Shown: positions 1 to 10,039, numbered from the stretch's first letter. The stretch is 20,640 nucleotides of DNA from Magicicada cassinii (GCA_028571305.1 JAOXNS010444256.1:1-20640); one strand, 5' to 3'. The notes: generated by a model from the letters alone, not told the origin. A program made the numbers and translations.

Positions 1-310
1 TTTTAATTTGTAGAGATGCGCTGAGAGACAGTCATGGCCAGTTTCCAGTCTAAAGTTGGCGACTGCTTCCTTCCTGGTTTTCTACAGTTTTTATTCCATA
101 ACTGTTCAATCCCTGACCATGTTTTTCCATTTGATATGTTTCTTGCTACTTCCAGGAAGTGAGTTTGTTTTCCTCGTCATCAGTCTTCTTAGGGTGCTGA
201 AGTCGTGGGTATGTTCCCGGTGGTAGATCTTTGTCCTCGATTTGCCAAGATGTCCGCTGTCTCATTTCCCGAGATGCTATGTGAGATGGGATCCACCTAA
301 CAAGATAGTC
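1..310 (-). mobile_element. LINE fragment, RNase H and C-terminal region
   Basis: The minus strand encodes pieces typical of the RNase H region of I/R1/Jockey-type LINEs. The pieces are ISGNETADILANRGQ (near 275-230) and then, in another frame, EHTHDFSTLRRLMTRKTNSL (near 220-165). They end with TRKEAVANFRLETGHDCLSA (near 75-20), which matches the usual LINE tail in which a Phe-Arg-Leu is followed by Thr-Gly-His-Asp and a run to a His-Leu pair. The copy has at least one frameshift and several in-frame stops, so it is dead. It runs off the left edge, and its 5' limit near 310 is approximate. The family assignment is from memory of the motif pattern. Confidence 0.7.
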
Positions 311-1699
311 TCTTATAGCAATTCAAGTTTCAAGTGTTCTCCAGGGTACTCTGGAACGTACTTTAGCTTGGCTTTGACTGAGGCAACACATGCACTACTA
401 GCGGAGGGACGGGTAGGGGAGACTCTTGACTGTTCTAGGCAGTTCCATTCGTTTCAATATTCACGCAATATTCATATGGCTATCACAATCTTCAATTCAT
501 TCACAATAGTTGCTCAAGCTTACGTACCTAAATCACTATTTCATGCATATTAAAAAACATATAAGAAGCTTTCTGCAATACCTTCACTAAGATAAAGTAG
601 GTAGTTGTAACTTTGGAGACATCAGTTAAGAGCAAGGAGAGAGGTTTCATCAAGTCACAAAGGATATGGAGAAAAGATACCAAGGAAGATGGAACACAAA
701 CATGATAACAGACTACTCTATCATGTTGAAACATGATTGTACAACGGCACAAAGTGTTCGAAAATCAATAAAGAGAAGTTTCAACCGACCAGAGAAAAGT
801 TGAAAAACTTACTGCTATACAATAAGAATGAATAAAAATATTAAGTGTTTCTATCTTTACAATGTTTTATTTATAGTTTTGATGCCACAGAGATTTAGTT
901 CAAATGCATTAACATAATTTGATTTTATAAAAATATTCTATTAATTGTTGCCTTTCATGGACCCATTCATGGACAGCTGCTTAAATTACAGTAAATGTTA
1001 TGGCTTACACTACTTATTTGACCCACATTTATAAAACAAAAGACAAAAGCTCATAAAAATATTTTTTAAGACAAAAAGTATATCACAACCACTTTTTATA
1101 GATACAATTTTTTAATATTTTCAACATTAAATCATAAAAATAAACATGACTTTATGGGATTTCAAATGCATTTCTGAAATCCACATGGAAAAAGTAATAA
1201 AAATCACATAATTTAAGGAAAACAATTCAAAAAGATTTCAGTTCTTACTGGTGTTAACTATTCCCCAAATTTCAATTTTTTATAATGAGAAGTTCTGTTT
1301 TAAAATTATCATGATACCTTTGAAAATAAGAGAGCCACATGTCTCTTATCCCCCCCCCAAAAAAAAACATTACACCACTGTTAGAAAATGGCCATAAAAA
1401 TATTTATTGATTTACTGACAATAACAAACATTCTTAACATGGTTTTGAACTTTTAAAATACTAAGAAATGATTTGGGAAAAATTAGAAAAATTAATGTTA
1501 GTGAACTTTTGTTGTGATCTGAATGGACTGGCCCTGTTTAAGTTAATATACTAAAAATACTTAATCCCATATTAAGTAAAACATAAGGAAATACAGTTGT
1601 GTCCTATTAATGTGAAACTATTAATTCAGTATAAAACTTTTAATTCAGTATATTTTTATTTTATTTAATTACAATTAAAAATATGAAAGATATTATTAC
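311..1699. other. Non-coding AT-rich stretch (probably REV1 intron 2)
   Basis: No exon could be supported here on either strand. The next REV1 exon would have to start with the last two bases of an Asp codon and encode the second half of the BRCT domain (a leucine-rich helix, then HGG, then a TTHIIA-like strand). I searched by eye on the minus strand and found nothing like it. A 9-C run followed directly by a 9-A run lies at 1350-1367. The open stretch at 528-752 on the minus strand resembles no family. Confidence 0.5.
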
Positions 1700-1832
1700 C
1701 TGTATAACCATTCACAAATATTGCGACGCCTTTAAAAATCTGTGCCACATCATTAGTACCGGTACTCTCTTTTGCAGCAGCTGATTTAAACTGCTCTTGT
1801 AACTTGTTTTTTTTTGCTTCCATATAACCACC
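1700..1832 (-). CDS. REV1: REV1 coding exon 2: N-terminus and start of BRCT domain
   Basis: This exon of 133 bases starts after an acceptor (TTTAAAG, at 1833) and ends at a GTAATA donor (1699-1698). It encodes 44 residues plus one base. The residues open with GGYMEAKKNKLQEQF and close with FKGVAIFVNGYT. They match the N-terminus of animal REV1, where a WGGY motif precedes a helix of the form AKxxKLxEQF and then the first BRCT strand, GVAIYVNGYT in human and GISIFVNGRT in fly. REV1 is the deoxycytidyl transferase of translesion synthesis, acts in the nucleus and scaffolds Pol zeta. Its BRCT domain supports recruitment to damaged or stalled replication sites. The exon is fully open, with family-typical phase-0 entry and phase-1 exit. 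It is preceded by the 16-codon exon at 4314-4267. The catalytic part lies outside the window. Confidence 0.9.
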
Positions 1833-4266
1833 CTTTAAAAAAATATATAGGTACAGTCAGACCGTTAATGTCAATATTGCAGTCAGAGCAATTATACACT
1901 TCAACAAACAATTTAATAATAGCCTATTCACAACTTATACTAGTTTAATTCTAAACTTACAAGATACACAACACTTGAACAGAAAAAAAGAGAACTAAGT
2001 ATGGAAAACATCCATGTAACATAGTGTTATTATAAGCGGACTTTAACAGTACGGTACAGGTACAAATGTAGACCTAAAATAACCACACCAGAAATGGAAG
2101 TCCAGAACAGAATCAGAATTAACATTTACAATGAAAGTCCAGAAATTCAAGAACAAATACAGGACGAAAGCGAAGTGATAGGAAAGAATTTAAGTTTGAA
2201 AGCCCAAATTTAACCATCTTTCCAAATTAAATTGCATCAAAAATGAAAGTACAGTACATGTTAACAAGGTATTAAAAGTTTGACACATATACTACTATAG
2301 ACGTGTAATGCTCACTATATCCCATTTATCAAAAGCTGAGAGCTGTCATGTTTTAAACTATCAACCACCTGAGTAGCAGTCATAACATTGTAAGTCTATT
2401 AATGTAATTATATGAAGTTTAAGCTTATTACCTAACTTCTTTCTTATCAACACACATTTCATTATTGCAGCAGCAAGTAAGAATAAGAGCTTTAACTCCG
2501 ATGGAAAAACAGCCGTAAATTATCTTAATTTGCTTTTTTGCAATTCCAACTGAAATAACTTTCAAATATAAATAATTTTTCATAAATTTATGGACCAACA
2601 GGTTTTAAGATTTCTGTGTTCACATCAAAAATGTTTTGGTCTTGTAAGAATCCTACTAATCTTATTCAAATAGGAATTGTTTCATTTCTCTTTGTATACA
2701 GCTACTTTCAATTCTTAATAAATGGAATATACCAATTAATATCGGCCTATAACTTGTAAATATATAAATGGAGCCGACTATTAGCTAAAAGTGTGATTTA
2801 TTGGCTTTTCCTGAATATCTGTAACATAACCTTACATCCTTGATAAATGTGGGCCTAACCAACACTCATCTTCAGCAAGGTTTAAACCAATAATGGTTTG
2901 TTCCAGTCCAAAGCGGACAAACGAGAGCTGGTCACTCCAACACTTCTTCAGATGCCCCATACCTCTCCGTCCTTTCAGCTTATAATTCCATAGTTCATTG
3001 AAGAGTCATCCATTTGATTAAGATGGTCCAACTGTTTTAGCCGATATTGGGCAATTCTATTAAGTATACTAATAATATTCATCTCCTGCCATACATCGAC
3101 ATTTCTTTTGCAACCTTGCAAAGTACATCTTGTCACGTGCCTGAGAAATCTCATTTCAGCCACTTGAATATGACTTGCCTGAGATTTCGTTAAAGACCAA
3201 TTCTCAGCTCCATAGAGAAGTGTGGGGAGGGTCATCACCTTGTACAACTTCAAGCATGTTTCTTTTCTCGTTGATTTTAAGAGTTCTCCTGACGGTCCCA
3301 CACATATCACACATATAGTTGAACTCGTGCAGCTTCTTCACACATCACTGTTTGTAATCTAAGATACATTATAGTCTATGTATTCAATACTCAAGTAATC
3401 TGAAAATCTGATACCTATATATAAAAGAATGATTGTGATTTAGTACAAAGTGACTCATATTTGGGTGTTTTAACATTGAAAATGTTTATAAGGACGTGTC
3501 GCACATTTGCGCGTGATCGAAAATGGGAACTGGTGAGTTTCCATAGACTACTTCTTTGTTGTCAATAAAGTAGTACACATATAAAACTTCGCTTATGAAT
3601 GCGACTACATTTAATTTATAATCTGTACGTTGGTAAATGAAGAAAAAAAATATATATATATATTTTTTAGATTTATTGAAGCATTTTCAATTCCCTTTTA
3701 TGTGCATTGCATTTGTGCAATGCCTGTAAATTTTTTGTTAAGTTACTGAATTTTATTTATACATAAGAATTTTTACATACCCTGTTAACTGTTAAATATC
3801 ATTCTTATATGAATTGCCTACAGTATGTGTTGATACCATACACACACAATAAATTCCAGTTAAGAAGTGTAATGTAATATAACTCTATACACTCATATAC
3901 AAGTCAAAGCAATTAACATCAAAAGAGTCTCACATAATCTTCACCTGATGTGCAGACTTTTTCGATTACATGCCATACTGCTCTAGTAAAAAAACGACGA
4001 GTACTTGTCTCTAGACACCTCACTATGATGAAATCATTCGGAAAATACTAATACATGATGAACACTTCAAGAATAAAATCTGTCACACCAGTTCACCTCC
4101 AAAGCTAAGAACTGACTGTGAGAAACGCTGATAACAGTTATCGACCTTTAATCTCTATAAAGATAACAGTATATATATACTAGTATTACATACATATTAC
4201 GAATCTTGGGTACCGAATCTTATATACCGGCGTTACCCACTGACAATTTAAAACAAAATTAATTAC
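1833..4266 (-). other. REV1 intron 1
   Basis: The intron is bounded by the donor TGG|GTAATT (GT at 4266-4265) and the acceptor at 1834-1833, both deduced from the match of the flanking exons to REV1. It is AT-rich and contains the LINE fragment at 2830-3360 plus short simple repeats (an AT run near 3650-3665 and a CA run near 3840). I found no other coding signal. A degenerate late-intron region (1833-2830) shows nothing recognisable. Confidence 0.75.
2830..3360 (-). mobile_element. RTE-like LINE fragment, C-terminal part of ORF
   Basis: The minus strand encodes the region after the reverse transcriptase palm of a common arthropod LINE. The pieces are MCGTVRRTLK (about 3325-3290), KLYKVMTLPTLLYGAENWSL (about 3250-3190), AEMRFLRHVT and QEMNIISILNRIAQYRLKQL. 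After a frameshift near 2985 comes a basic GRRGMGHLKKCWSDQ stretch, and the copy ends with ...IGLNLAEDE near 2850. The order and spacing match the terminal part of RTE-like elements related to craniofacial-development-protein-2 genes. At least two frame changes make it inactive. It sits in REV1 intron 1 in the same orientation as that gene. The copy at 13.93-14.76 kb belongs to the same or a close family. Confidence 0.8.
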
Positions 4267-4314
4267 CCATTGTTCAAATCCATCTTCTGAGTCTCTATGT
4301 CTCCTCCTCCTCAT
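4267..4314 (-). CDS. REV1: REV1 first coding exon (16 codons)
   Basis: A short exon of 48 bases encodes MRRRRHRDSEDGFEQW and stops exactly at a donor, TGG|GTAATT. Joined in phase 0 to the exon at 1832-1700, it gives ...DGFEQW-GGYMEAKK. This reproduces the animal REV1 N-terminus: human begins MRRGGWRKRAENDGWETW-GGYM and fly has NGFSEW-GGYFEAKK. The ATG at 4314-4312 has AGAT before it, and its position at the conserved MRR start supports it as the true initiator. The exon is too small to be found by length alone; the evidence is homology plus splice phase. Transcription runs leftwards from a promoter probably between 4330 and 5000. Confidence 0.88.
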
Positions 4315-5109
4315 ATCTTCCTTTTACGAATAATTTACAATTTATACAATTAACCTAAAAGCAATGTTTAACTTTCAAGTTGCTTTAAACCGTTAATACT
4401 ATTGGAAAACGTATATGATCGAATATATTCACGTAGCCATGTCTCCATCATTTATTCATCTCAGATCAGTCACCACCAATACATAATTTACTACTTAAAA
4501 ACATCTTGCAAAACCCCGCGAAAAACCAGCAACATTTATCATCGAACACCGACAACAATCTGAAAACAAACGTAAACGTCACATTCCTGGTTATATGATT
4601 TTACTTTTTTGTTAAATGCAATTTATTGTATATTTATTAATATTTAAGAATCTTTTTTAAAAATACTTATTGAAAAGAGAACGTCTCTCACTGAGTTTTT
4701 TTTCTGATGAAAATATTACATTTTTGTTATATGAAGTTTTATTTCACTTATATCCTGTAATAAATTACAATGTTCGTTAAACATTTTAATTTCATACAAT
4801 TGTAATTAAATATGTAAATTAAGATAATTCTGTGTTCTCTTTGCAAATAACGTGCCCCTTCCATTTTTCATTTCACAATTGTCTACTGCAAGTATGGTAA
4901 TTGGTAATGCAAGGCAAGAATAGAGAACAATCTTTATTGAATTCAATAAACTTACGGAAGCGGGAACACAAGTATTATAATGGCGGTGATCCCATTCCGC
5001 ATTGGTTTTGGTTGTGTTTTCGTCCAAAATGTGACCGCTTTGTTGTTCTAAAGTCAGTTAATATTCAGAAGGACGCATTAGATAAGTCGGTAACCGAATA
5101 TATTATGAG
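4315..5109. promoter_or_regulatory. Probable divergent promoter between REV1 and the plus-strand gene
   Basis: The start codon of REV1 (minus) and the first splice donor of the plus-strand gene (5109) are about 800 bases apart and face away from each other. Two motifs known from housekeeping promoters sit close together: an ETS/GABP-like ACGGAAGCGG (about 4954-4963) and a YY1-like AATGGCGG (about 4979-4986). Base composition is less AT-rich from about 4955 to 5060 than on either side. On the minus strand a GTAAGT donor (GT at 4955-4954) could end a noncoding first REV1 exon, but I saw no convincing acceptor before 4314. Motif identity is by eye; promoter activity is inferred. Confidence 0.45.
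4980..5109 (+). other. Candidate noncoding first exon of the plus-strand gene
   Basis: A good donor, ATGAG|GTAAGC (GT at 5110-5111), closes an exon that starts near the YY1-like motif. If it is spliced to the acceptor at 6592-6593, the reading frame of the downstream coding exon meets a TGA just before the junction. This piece is therefore probably 5' UTR and translation begins downstream. The open frame through 4901-5113 has no similarity that I recognise. The 5' limit is a guess. Confidence 0.4.
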
Positions 5110-5486
5110 GTAAGCAACAAGTGAATGAACCGGTAATTCACTTTTTATTTAATTGGCTCTTTTGTACCTAGTCAAATCAATAGCTTCTCATTCATGTGCT
5201 TTAACGTACAGACAGGTAAGATGACTGAATTCTCTAGGCCAAGGCTATGTTTTGTTAAGGTTATTTTTATGAAGAAAATGGATATATCGGTGTGATTTAA
5301 AATATAAATATATTTATTATCATTATTTTAATATGGTGTGAATTTAGGGTATTTGGTCACTGCGTAATATTTTTGTTTTTAATCATGGCTGTGAACCAAC
5401 TATTTTGTTCTGCGTGATTAGTGGTGTACGAACTCAAAATATTTTGTATAGGATGTTTTTTAATTCGTGCTATATACCTTTGTTTT

Positions 5487-6172
5487 GTAATAGTTCCGAT
5501 GGACACCCTTGTCTGAAAAAGCCACGAAACCTAAAAAAAAAAACGGATTATTTGTGTTTCTACGTAAACTACGGGTCAAGCCTAGGTGCGGAAACGAAAA
5601 ACTTTTTATTTGCAAGTTGCGAAAAAAAATGCAAACTTACTTATAGCAATACAACACTGAAACACAATAACGTACCTTACATAGTGTATTCTATTATTCA
5701 TATTAGATGCAGAATAACGTTACAATTAATAAATATTTACTCTCGTAGTCTTCATGCTGTTTGTAAATGCAAGTACCACATGAAAACTTGGTTGTGCAGA
5801 ACATCACATCAAATTTTCGGTTTCTTAGTGAGGTAGTAAAAATACTGACACCGCGCGCGTGTGAATAAAACTCTTGAGGCCCGCCGCGACGGGCCGAGCG
5901 GCACCAGAGGTGCCGTTGGACATTACAGCATCGAGTTCTGTTTCAAAAAGAGTGATGTGTAATTTTGTTTATACGTAGGTTTCATTTAAAATACGAAATA
6001 ACGCATTTTTACGTTATTTAGGCCCCAAAATAATTTCTTGCAAAAAAAAATTTTTCGGATTATTCGCTTCCGCACCTATTTTTGGTCTGTAGTTTATGTA
6101 AAACCTACAAAAACATCGGTTTTTGCAGGTTTCGTGGCTTTTCCAGACAAGGGTGTCAATCGGAACTATTAC
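5487..6172. mobile_element. Fold-back or MULE-like non-autonomous DNA transposon with ~130 bp inverted arms
   Basis: The left arm begins GTAATAGTTCCGAT and continues with ACACCCTTGTCTG, AAAAGCCACGAAACCT and, further in, TAAACTAC and AGGTGCGGAA. The same segments occur in the same order on the opposite strand, reading inwards from 6172. The arms are about 130 bases and roughly 80 percent identical by eye, with a unique centre of about 430 bases. Flanks are CTTTGTTTT on the left and CTTTTGTTT on the right, an imperfect 9-base match. Long terminal inverted repeats with a 9-base duplication suggest a Mutator-like element, but no transposase is present and the duplication is imperfect, so the superfamily is uncertain. 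Confidence 0.75.
5878..5915. repeat. Two tandem GC-rich hairpins inside the fold-back element
   Basis: The first hairpin has arms GGCCCG (5878-5883) and CGGGCC (5890-5895) around a 6-base loop. The second has arms CGGCACC (5899-5905) and GGTGCCG (5909-5915) around a 3-base loop. Pairing is perfect in both. They are a sharp GC island in AT-rich surroundings, near the centre of the fold-back element. Function is unknown. Confidence 0.7.
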
Positions 6173-6593
6173 CTTTTGTTTAATTATTTCGATTAATCAG
6201 GATCGTAAAAATGTCATTTTATGTGTGAACTTAATTGTACAGTGAAGTGGAACACATGCAACTTTTGAACATTTTTGTTAAAATATTTAGTTTTCCGCAT
6301 TCTGTTTTTGTTTTTTACATAAGGTAACTTCAAAGTTTTAATCGCAGATTATAGTTTTAGCCTGTATTTTGAATTAAAACTTCCAAATTTCATTTTATTT
6401 TATAAGGATTTATATATATAGACATAAAAACAGCAAAATGAAGTTGAGTTAAGAAAGTTCACAGTTACCAAAAGATAGTAAAGTTGTTAATAATATAACT
6501 TTCATCATTGTTTATTTCTGTGCATAGTTCACGGATGCCAGTTTCTTCATTTACTTAGAAATAATTTTAATATTATTTTATTGTTTCTTGTAG

Positions 6594-6626
6594 ATGGCTT
6601 GGATGGTACACAACCAATACCAATAA
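6594..6626 (+). promoter_or_regulatory. Possible upstream ORF of 10 codons
   Basis: The exon starts with ATGGCTTGG, which opens a different frame reading MAWMVHNQYQ and stops at TAA (6624-6626). It lies 48 bases before the preferred start at 6674. If the transcript begins with the noncoding exon ending at 5109, this would be an upstream ORF that could lower initiation at the main start. This is inference from sequence only. Confidence 0.35.
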
Positions 6627-7483
6627 ATGACTCACATATTTTGTTTAACAACATATCAACAAAATTATCAATAATGTCTGCTCCTACAGTAACACAAAAA
6701 ATGCCCTTGAATGGAAACCATAATCATGAGTGTAATGATTGTATAAAGTCACAGAGGCCAGGTGTTCTAAATACAGTTTGTACAACACGCCATGTGAATG
6801 TAACCGATTCTGTGGGAAAGTGTAGATTTTCGTATGCAACATGGTGTCCAGCATGTGAAGAACATGAAAAAGTGCCAAAATTTGTAGTTGGAAGAAGACG
6901 TTGTAAAAGTGAAGGGATGGATGGTGAAAGAATTGAAGATTATTATTATAGAATGAAACAAGACACTTTTAAAAATAATCATTACAATGGCCGGGAAACA
7001 CATAATAATTATTATAGAGACACTAACTCACGAATTCCATTATCCAATGTTGATAAGTTTGGTCATTTTAGAAGGTCGCCCGTTAAAGTGTATTCATATA
7101 AAGAAGAGGAAACAAATCCATTTTTACCTTACACTCCAGATAGAAGAAATGATAATCATGCGAATAAATGTGGTCAGTGGTTGAACTATTATGATAGTGG
7201 TACAGTTAGAGAAAAAAAAAACTGTAGATCATGGACGTACAATCATGGACAATGGGTAGGGGTAGAAAATTGTGCTCAAGATACACTGCCATTACATGAA
7301 CGTTATTATCGTGAAGTAGAAGTTCTAAGAAGTAAATTGCATGAATTACGCGGTAGCCCTCCAGATGGTAAACGAATAAGGCAAGTTAGTGAATCAGACT
7401 GTAACAACTTGTATGGCTCAGAAAATGGGACTAAACGAGCTAGAGATGTGTCGCCTACATCCACTAATACAACAAATCGAAAG
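6594..7483 (+). CDS. Unrecognised plus-strand gene, long coding exon
   Basis: The exon follows a strong acceptor (TTGTTTCTTGTAG) and ends at AAG|GTAAGC. The likely start is the ATG at 6674 (context TCAATAATG), giving 270 codons to the donor. The frame is also open upstream to the acceptor, so an upstream coding exon cannot be excluded, but the visible candidate exon would bring a stop. The protein has a Cys-rich N-terminal third with ECNDC and WCPAC pairs that could bind zinc (about residues 17-21 and 58-61 of the predicted protein). A basic, Tyr/Asn-rich middle follows, then a probable short coiled coil containing ERYYREVEVLRSKLHELRG, and then a KRIR/KRAR-containing Ser/Thr-rich tail suggesting nuclear location. 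I do not recognise the family. Codon choice is AT-rich like the rest of the window, and the frame is intact. Confidence 0.75.
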
Positions 7484-9529
7484 GTAAGCTTAAACTTAAT
7501 GAAACTCAATGTGTCAACTTTGTTGCAGGTTATAGCTGAACTGCTGTTTGCTTCATACTGGATATGTCCTATCAGTTTATTCACCATTATCAAGTCCTAG
7601 ATTATCATTTAAGGCCAAAGGCCTTGCCAGTATGAAGTGACTAGTAGTTCAGCAATATCTTACAACACAAAAGTTGGAATTACAGAAACTGCTAACAAAA
7701 ATTAGAGTATGTGTTTTATGAATGTATGGATCAGAGTACATGTTTTTATTTTAATGTAACTTACAGACATATTTAAATATAGGTCACGTGCATAATGCAG
7801 ATGCGACTCTTAATTTTATAGCAGATTTATATGTAAATATGGGTACTAGCCAAGTGAAATTACATATTGTAGCAGGCCAATATTTCACGTAGCAGGCCAA
7901 GTAAAGAGTTTGTTGAAACACATTAATTCAGTAAAATAAATCTTCACATAGTGCTGTACAGTATCACAACGAAATGTATTTTACCATTTTGAGAATCTCG
8001 CAAATTTTCAACTGTCTAGGCATATTTGCCTATATTGATGGTTACCCTTAAATCAACATAAACCTTCTGTTTCTAATTCAGTTTTCTGATATCCCCACCA
8101 GGAATCACAATATAATGTACTGCTTTTTCTTTTAAGTCAAGTGAACAATTTGACACTAAAACCCAAAATTATTCACTATGTAGATAACAGACACCACCAA
8201 TTACACATTGTGTATAAATAATCTTCAGTTTTCTACTTTAAGAACAAAGTCTCCTTGTCTCTACTAATTTATAGGATTAACACATAAATTGTTAATTAAA
8301 AAAGTGGCACCCATATAGTGCATGTGACCCTTAGTTTTTGCATTAAGTGCAAGCATTTGGTTTCAGCTCTTTCAACATTAATGCTAATTTATTAATTACT
8401 GAATTACATACTGATTAAAACTGGATCACACACTTCTGTACCGTTACGAAGCTCTTAACATCTAGTTCTAACAGAAGAATATGGAAATCATATTTTTTAT
8501 AGTTAGAATGTAAGTACAAAATTATGTCATACCATGTTGAGGGGCTAGTGGTTAAATTACCCAAGTCCAAGTTTTAACGATGTTTCAAAAACAGCATTTT
8601 TTATGCATTTCTCTTTTCCTTTTTATTTTTTAACAACTGTATAATAAATAAAACAACTTTTGATCATAAAAGTTAACCTTGAAAATCAGTTTTATGATTT
8701 ATCGTTGTACTTGAAAACCTTTAATTTCAGTTTTCCAGAAATTCACATGAGTAGACCTGGGTAGATTTACCAAAAAAAACCCATGATATTTAAAATTACT
8801 ATTATACCTTATATAGTTATTATTGTGTGTTTATTTCATGTGTAATGTATATGAAGCAAGAGCATGTTTAAACATTTTGATAGGAATTATTATTTTAATC
8901 ATGTGCCTGTTTGGGACATACTTGTAAGGAGTGGAACAAACAGGTTTCTACTACACAGATTTGTTAATATTTTGGCTGTTGTTTCCAAGAACATTAGTTT
9001 TGTTGTACTTGTTTCAGTAAATATGTGTGCTGAAATCACAGTAAACTGAATGCTCAGAAATGATTAGTGAAACATGTAATGTGCTTTCAGCATGCAATCT
9101 AGTTTTTGTTATATTAGTAGTAAGATACTAATTTTTATTAAAAAATTGTGTGATTAAAATTGTTCTTAATCTGAATACAAAGTTGACATATCTGTGGTAG
9201 TCTATCAATTCATTAGTGTTTTATTACACAGAACTGAATGTATTAAATATTACTGGCTACAGTGTAGTGTAGTTAATAGTAATAATCATTAAGCCAACAA
9301 AACTCTGAACATTGCTGCTCCATTTTCTTAGGGCTCTTATGATCATACTTAGCAATGAATCATTTACAAGTACATATACATCTTTTTCCTAATTGTATTT
9401 GTTATGTAATAGGCAAGAGAAGAGACAACCAGCCATAAAATCCAAAACTTTTTGTGTAAAGTAACTTACATAACCTAAATGTTGTAAGTTAAATTGGTTG
9501 TTAGAAATGTACGGTATATATGTTCACAG
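7484..9529 (+). other. Second intron of the plus-strand gene
   Basis: The intron is bounded by GTAAGC at 7484 and TGTTCACAG at 9529. The acceptor has a weak pyrimidine tract. The intron holds the inverted repeat at 7519-7671 and AT-rich sequence with no coding signal. The open frame at 8864-9049 has no recognisable content. Confidence 0.6.
7519..7671. repeat. Imperfect inverted repeat, small MITE candidate
   Basis: The left arm (7519-7561) and right arm (7627-7671) pair over about 44 bases. The core GCTGAACT...CTTCATACTGG is shared by both, and the outer part is weaker (TTTGTTGCAG against TTTGTGTTGT). The loop is about 65 bases and itself contains the palindrome AGGCCAAAGGCCT. It could be a short MITE inserted just after the exon or a structured intron segment. 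No clear target duplication was seen. Confidence 0.55.
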
Positions 9530-9664
9530 ATTCTACCTTCTGTACCACCAGTTCCTATTCATTCTGCAGTAGCAAATGGCTCAGCTGTTAATGGTCAGGT
9601 GGAATTTCCAGGAAGTGCGTCTAGCACTTCATTGTCGTCAGATTCTGATTTCAATGATAGGTGA
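9530..9664 (+). CDS. Unrecognised plus-strand gene, probable last exon
   Basis: After the TTCACAG acceptor the frame continues in phase 0 from the exon at 6594-7483. It encodes 44 residues beginning ILPSVPPVPIHSAVANG and ending SSTSLSSDSDFNDR, then TGA at 9662-9664. It is a Pro- then Ser-rich disordered tail with an acidic SSDSD patch, a possible CK2-type phosphorylation site. The stop overlaps a GTGAAT sequence at 9661 that could instead act as a weak donor (GATAG|GTGAAT), which would extend the gene rightwards. I saw no obvious following exon. The first downstream AATAAA is at 10066-10071. The total predicted protein is 314 residues. Confidence 0.6.
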   Translation: MLPSVPPVPIHSAVANGSAVNGQVEFPGSASSTSLSSDSDFNDR

Positions 9665-10039
9665 ATATTAGTGATAAAAGTTTTACAATAATGCACACTT
9701 AAAACATACCATAGGCTACTATGCTATATGGCAGTACACATAAAACATTGGTCGTTATAGGTCAAGTGGTAGGCCTAATTACTTTTTTCAGTAGAAAAAT
9801 TATACTATTTGCATATGGAAAGTGAAGAAGTAGATCATTTTTAATATAAATTTTTAATTTGACATAATATAATTTCATTTATTAAGTTTTTTTTTTCTTA
9901 ATCTTTAAGAGTGTCAGTGTTACCAAGTTTATATCCAACAAAAAAATACAGCCCACATTATATAATTTTAACACATAAAACATAATGTCACTTACATCAC
10001 CAAGGAAGTAAACATTCATCTCAAAAACATGTACCAAAA
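9665..10039 (+). other. Possible 3' UTR and intergenic sequence
   Basis: AT-rich sequence directly after the plus-strand stop codon. If the exon at 9530 is terminal this is 3' UTR. The AATAAA at 10066-10071 lies at the edge of the next LINE remnant. No coding signal was seen. Confidence 0.35.

Larger units (their letters stand above)
5110..6593 (+). other. First intron of the plus-strand gene
   Basis: The intron runs from GTAAGC at 5110 to the pyrimidine-rich acceptor TTGTTTCTTGTAG at 6593. It contains the fold-back element at 5487-6172 and otherwise AT-rich sequence. The open frame across 5405-5836 lies mostly inside the fold-back element and looks like chance. Confidence 0.45.

Noticed and set aside
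242-553. 103-codon plus-strand open frame at the left edge
   Set aside because: Its first part is the reverse complement of a LINE RNase H segment and the rest has no protein-like features.
4806-5027. Minus-strand frame beginning MDENTTKTNAEWDH and ending at a GTAAGT donor, as the REV1 first coding exon
   Set aside because: The exon at 4314-4267 matches the conserved REV1 N-terminus and provides its own start codon, so this segment can at most be 5' UTR, and no good acceptor was seen for it.
5405-5836. 143-codon open frame in the first intron of the plus-strand gene
   Set aside because: It lies largely across the inverted arm of the fold-back element, starts with a weak context and resembles no protein.
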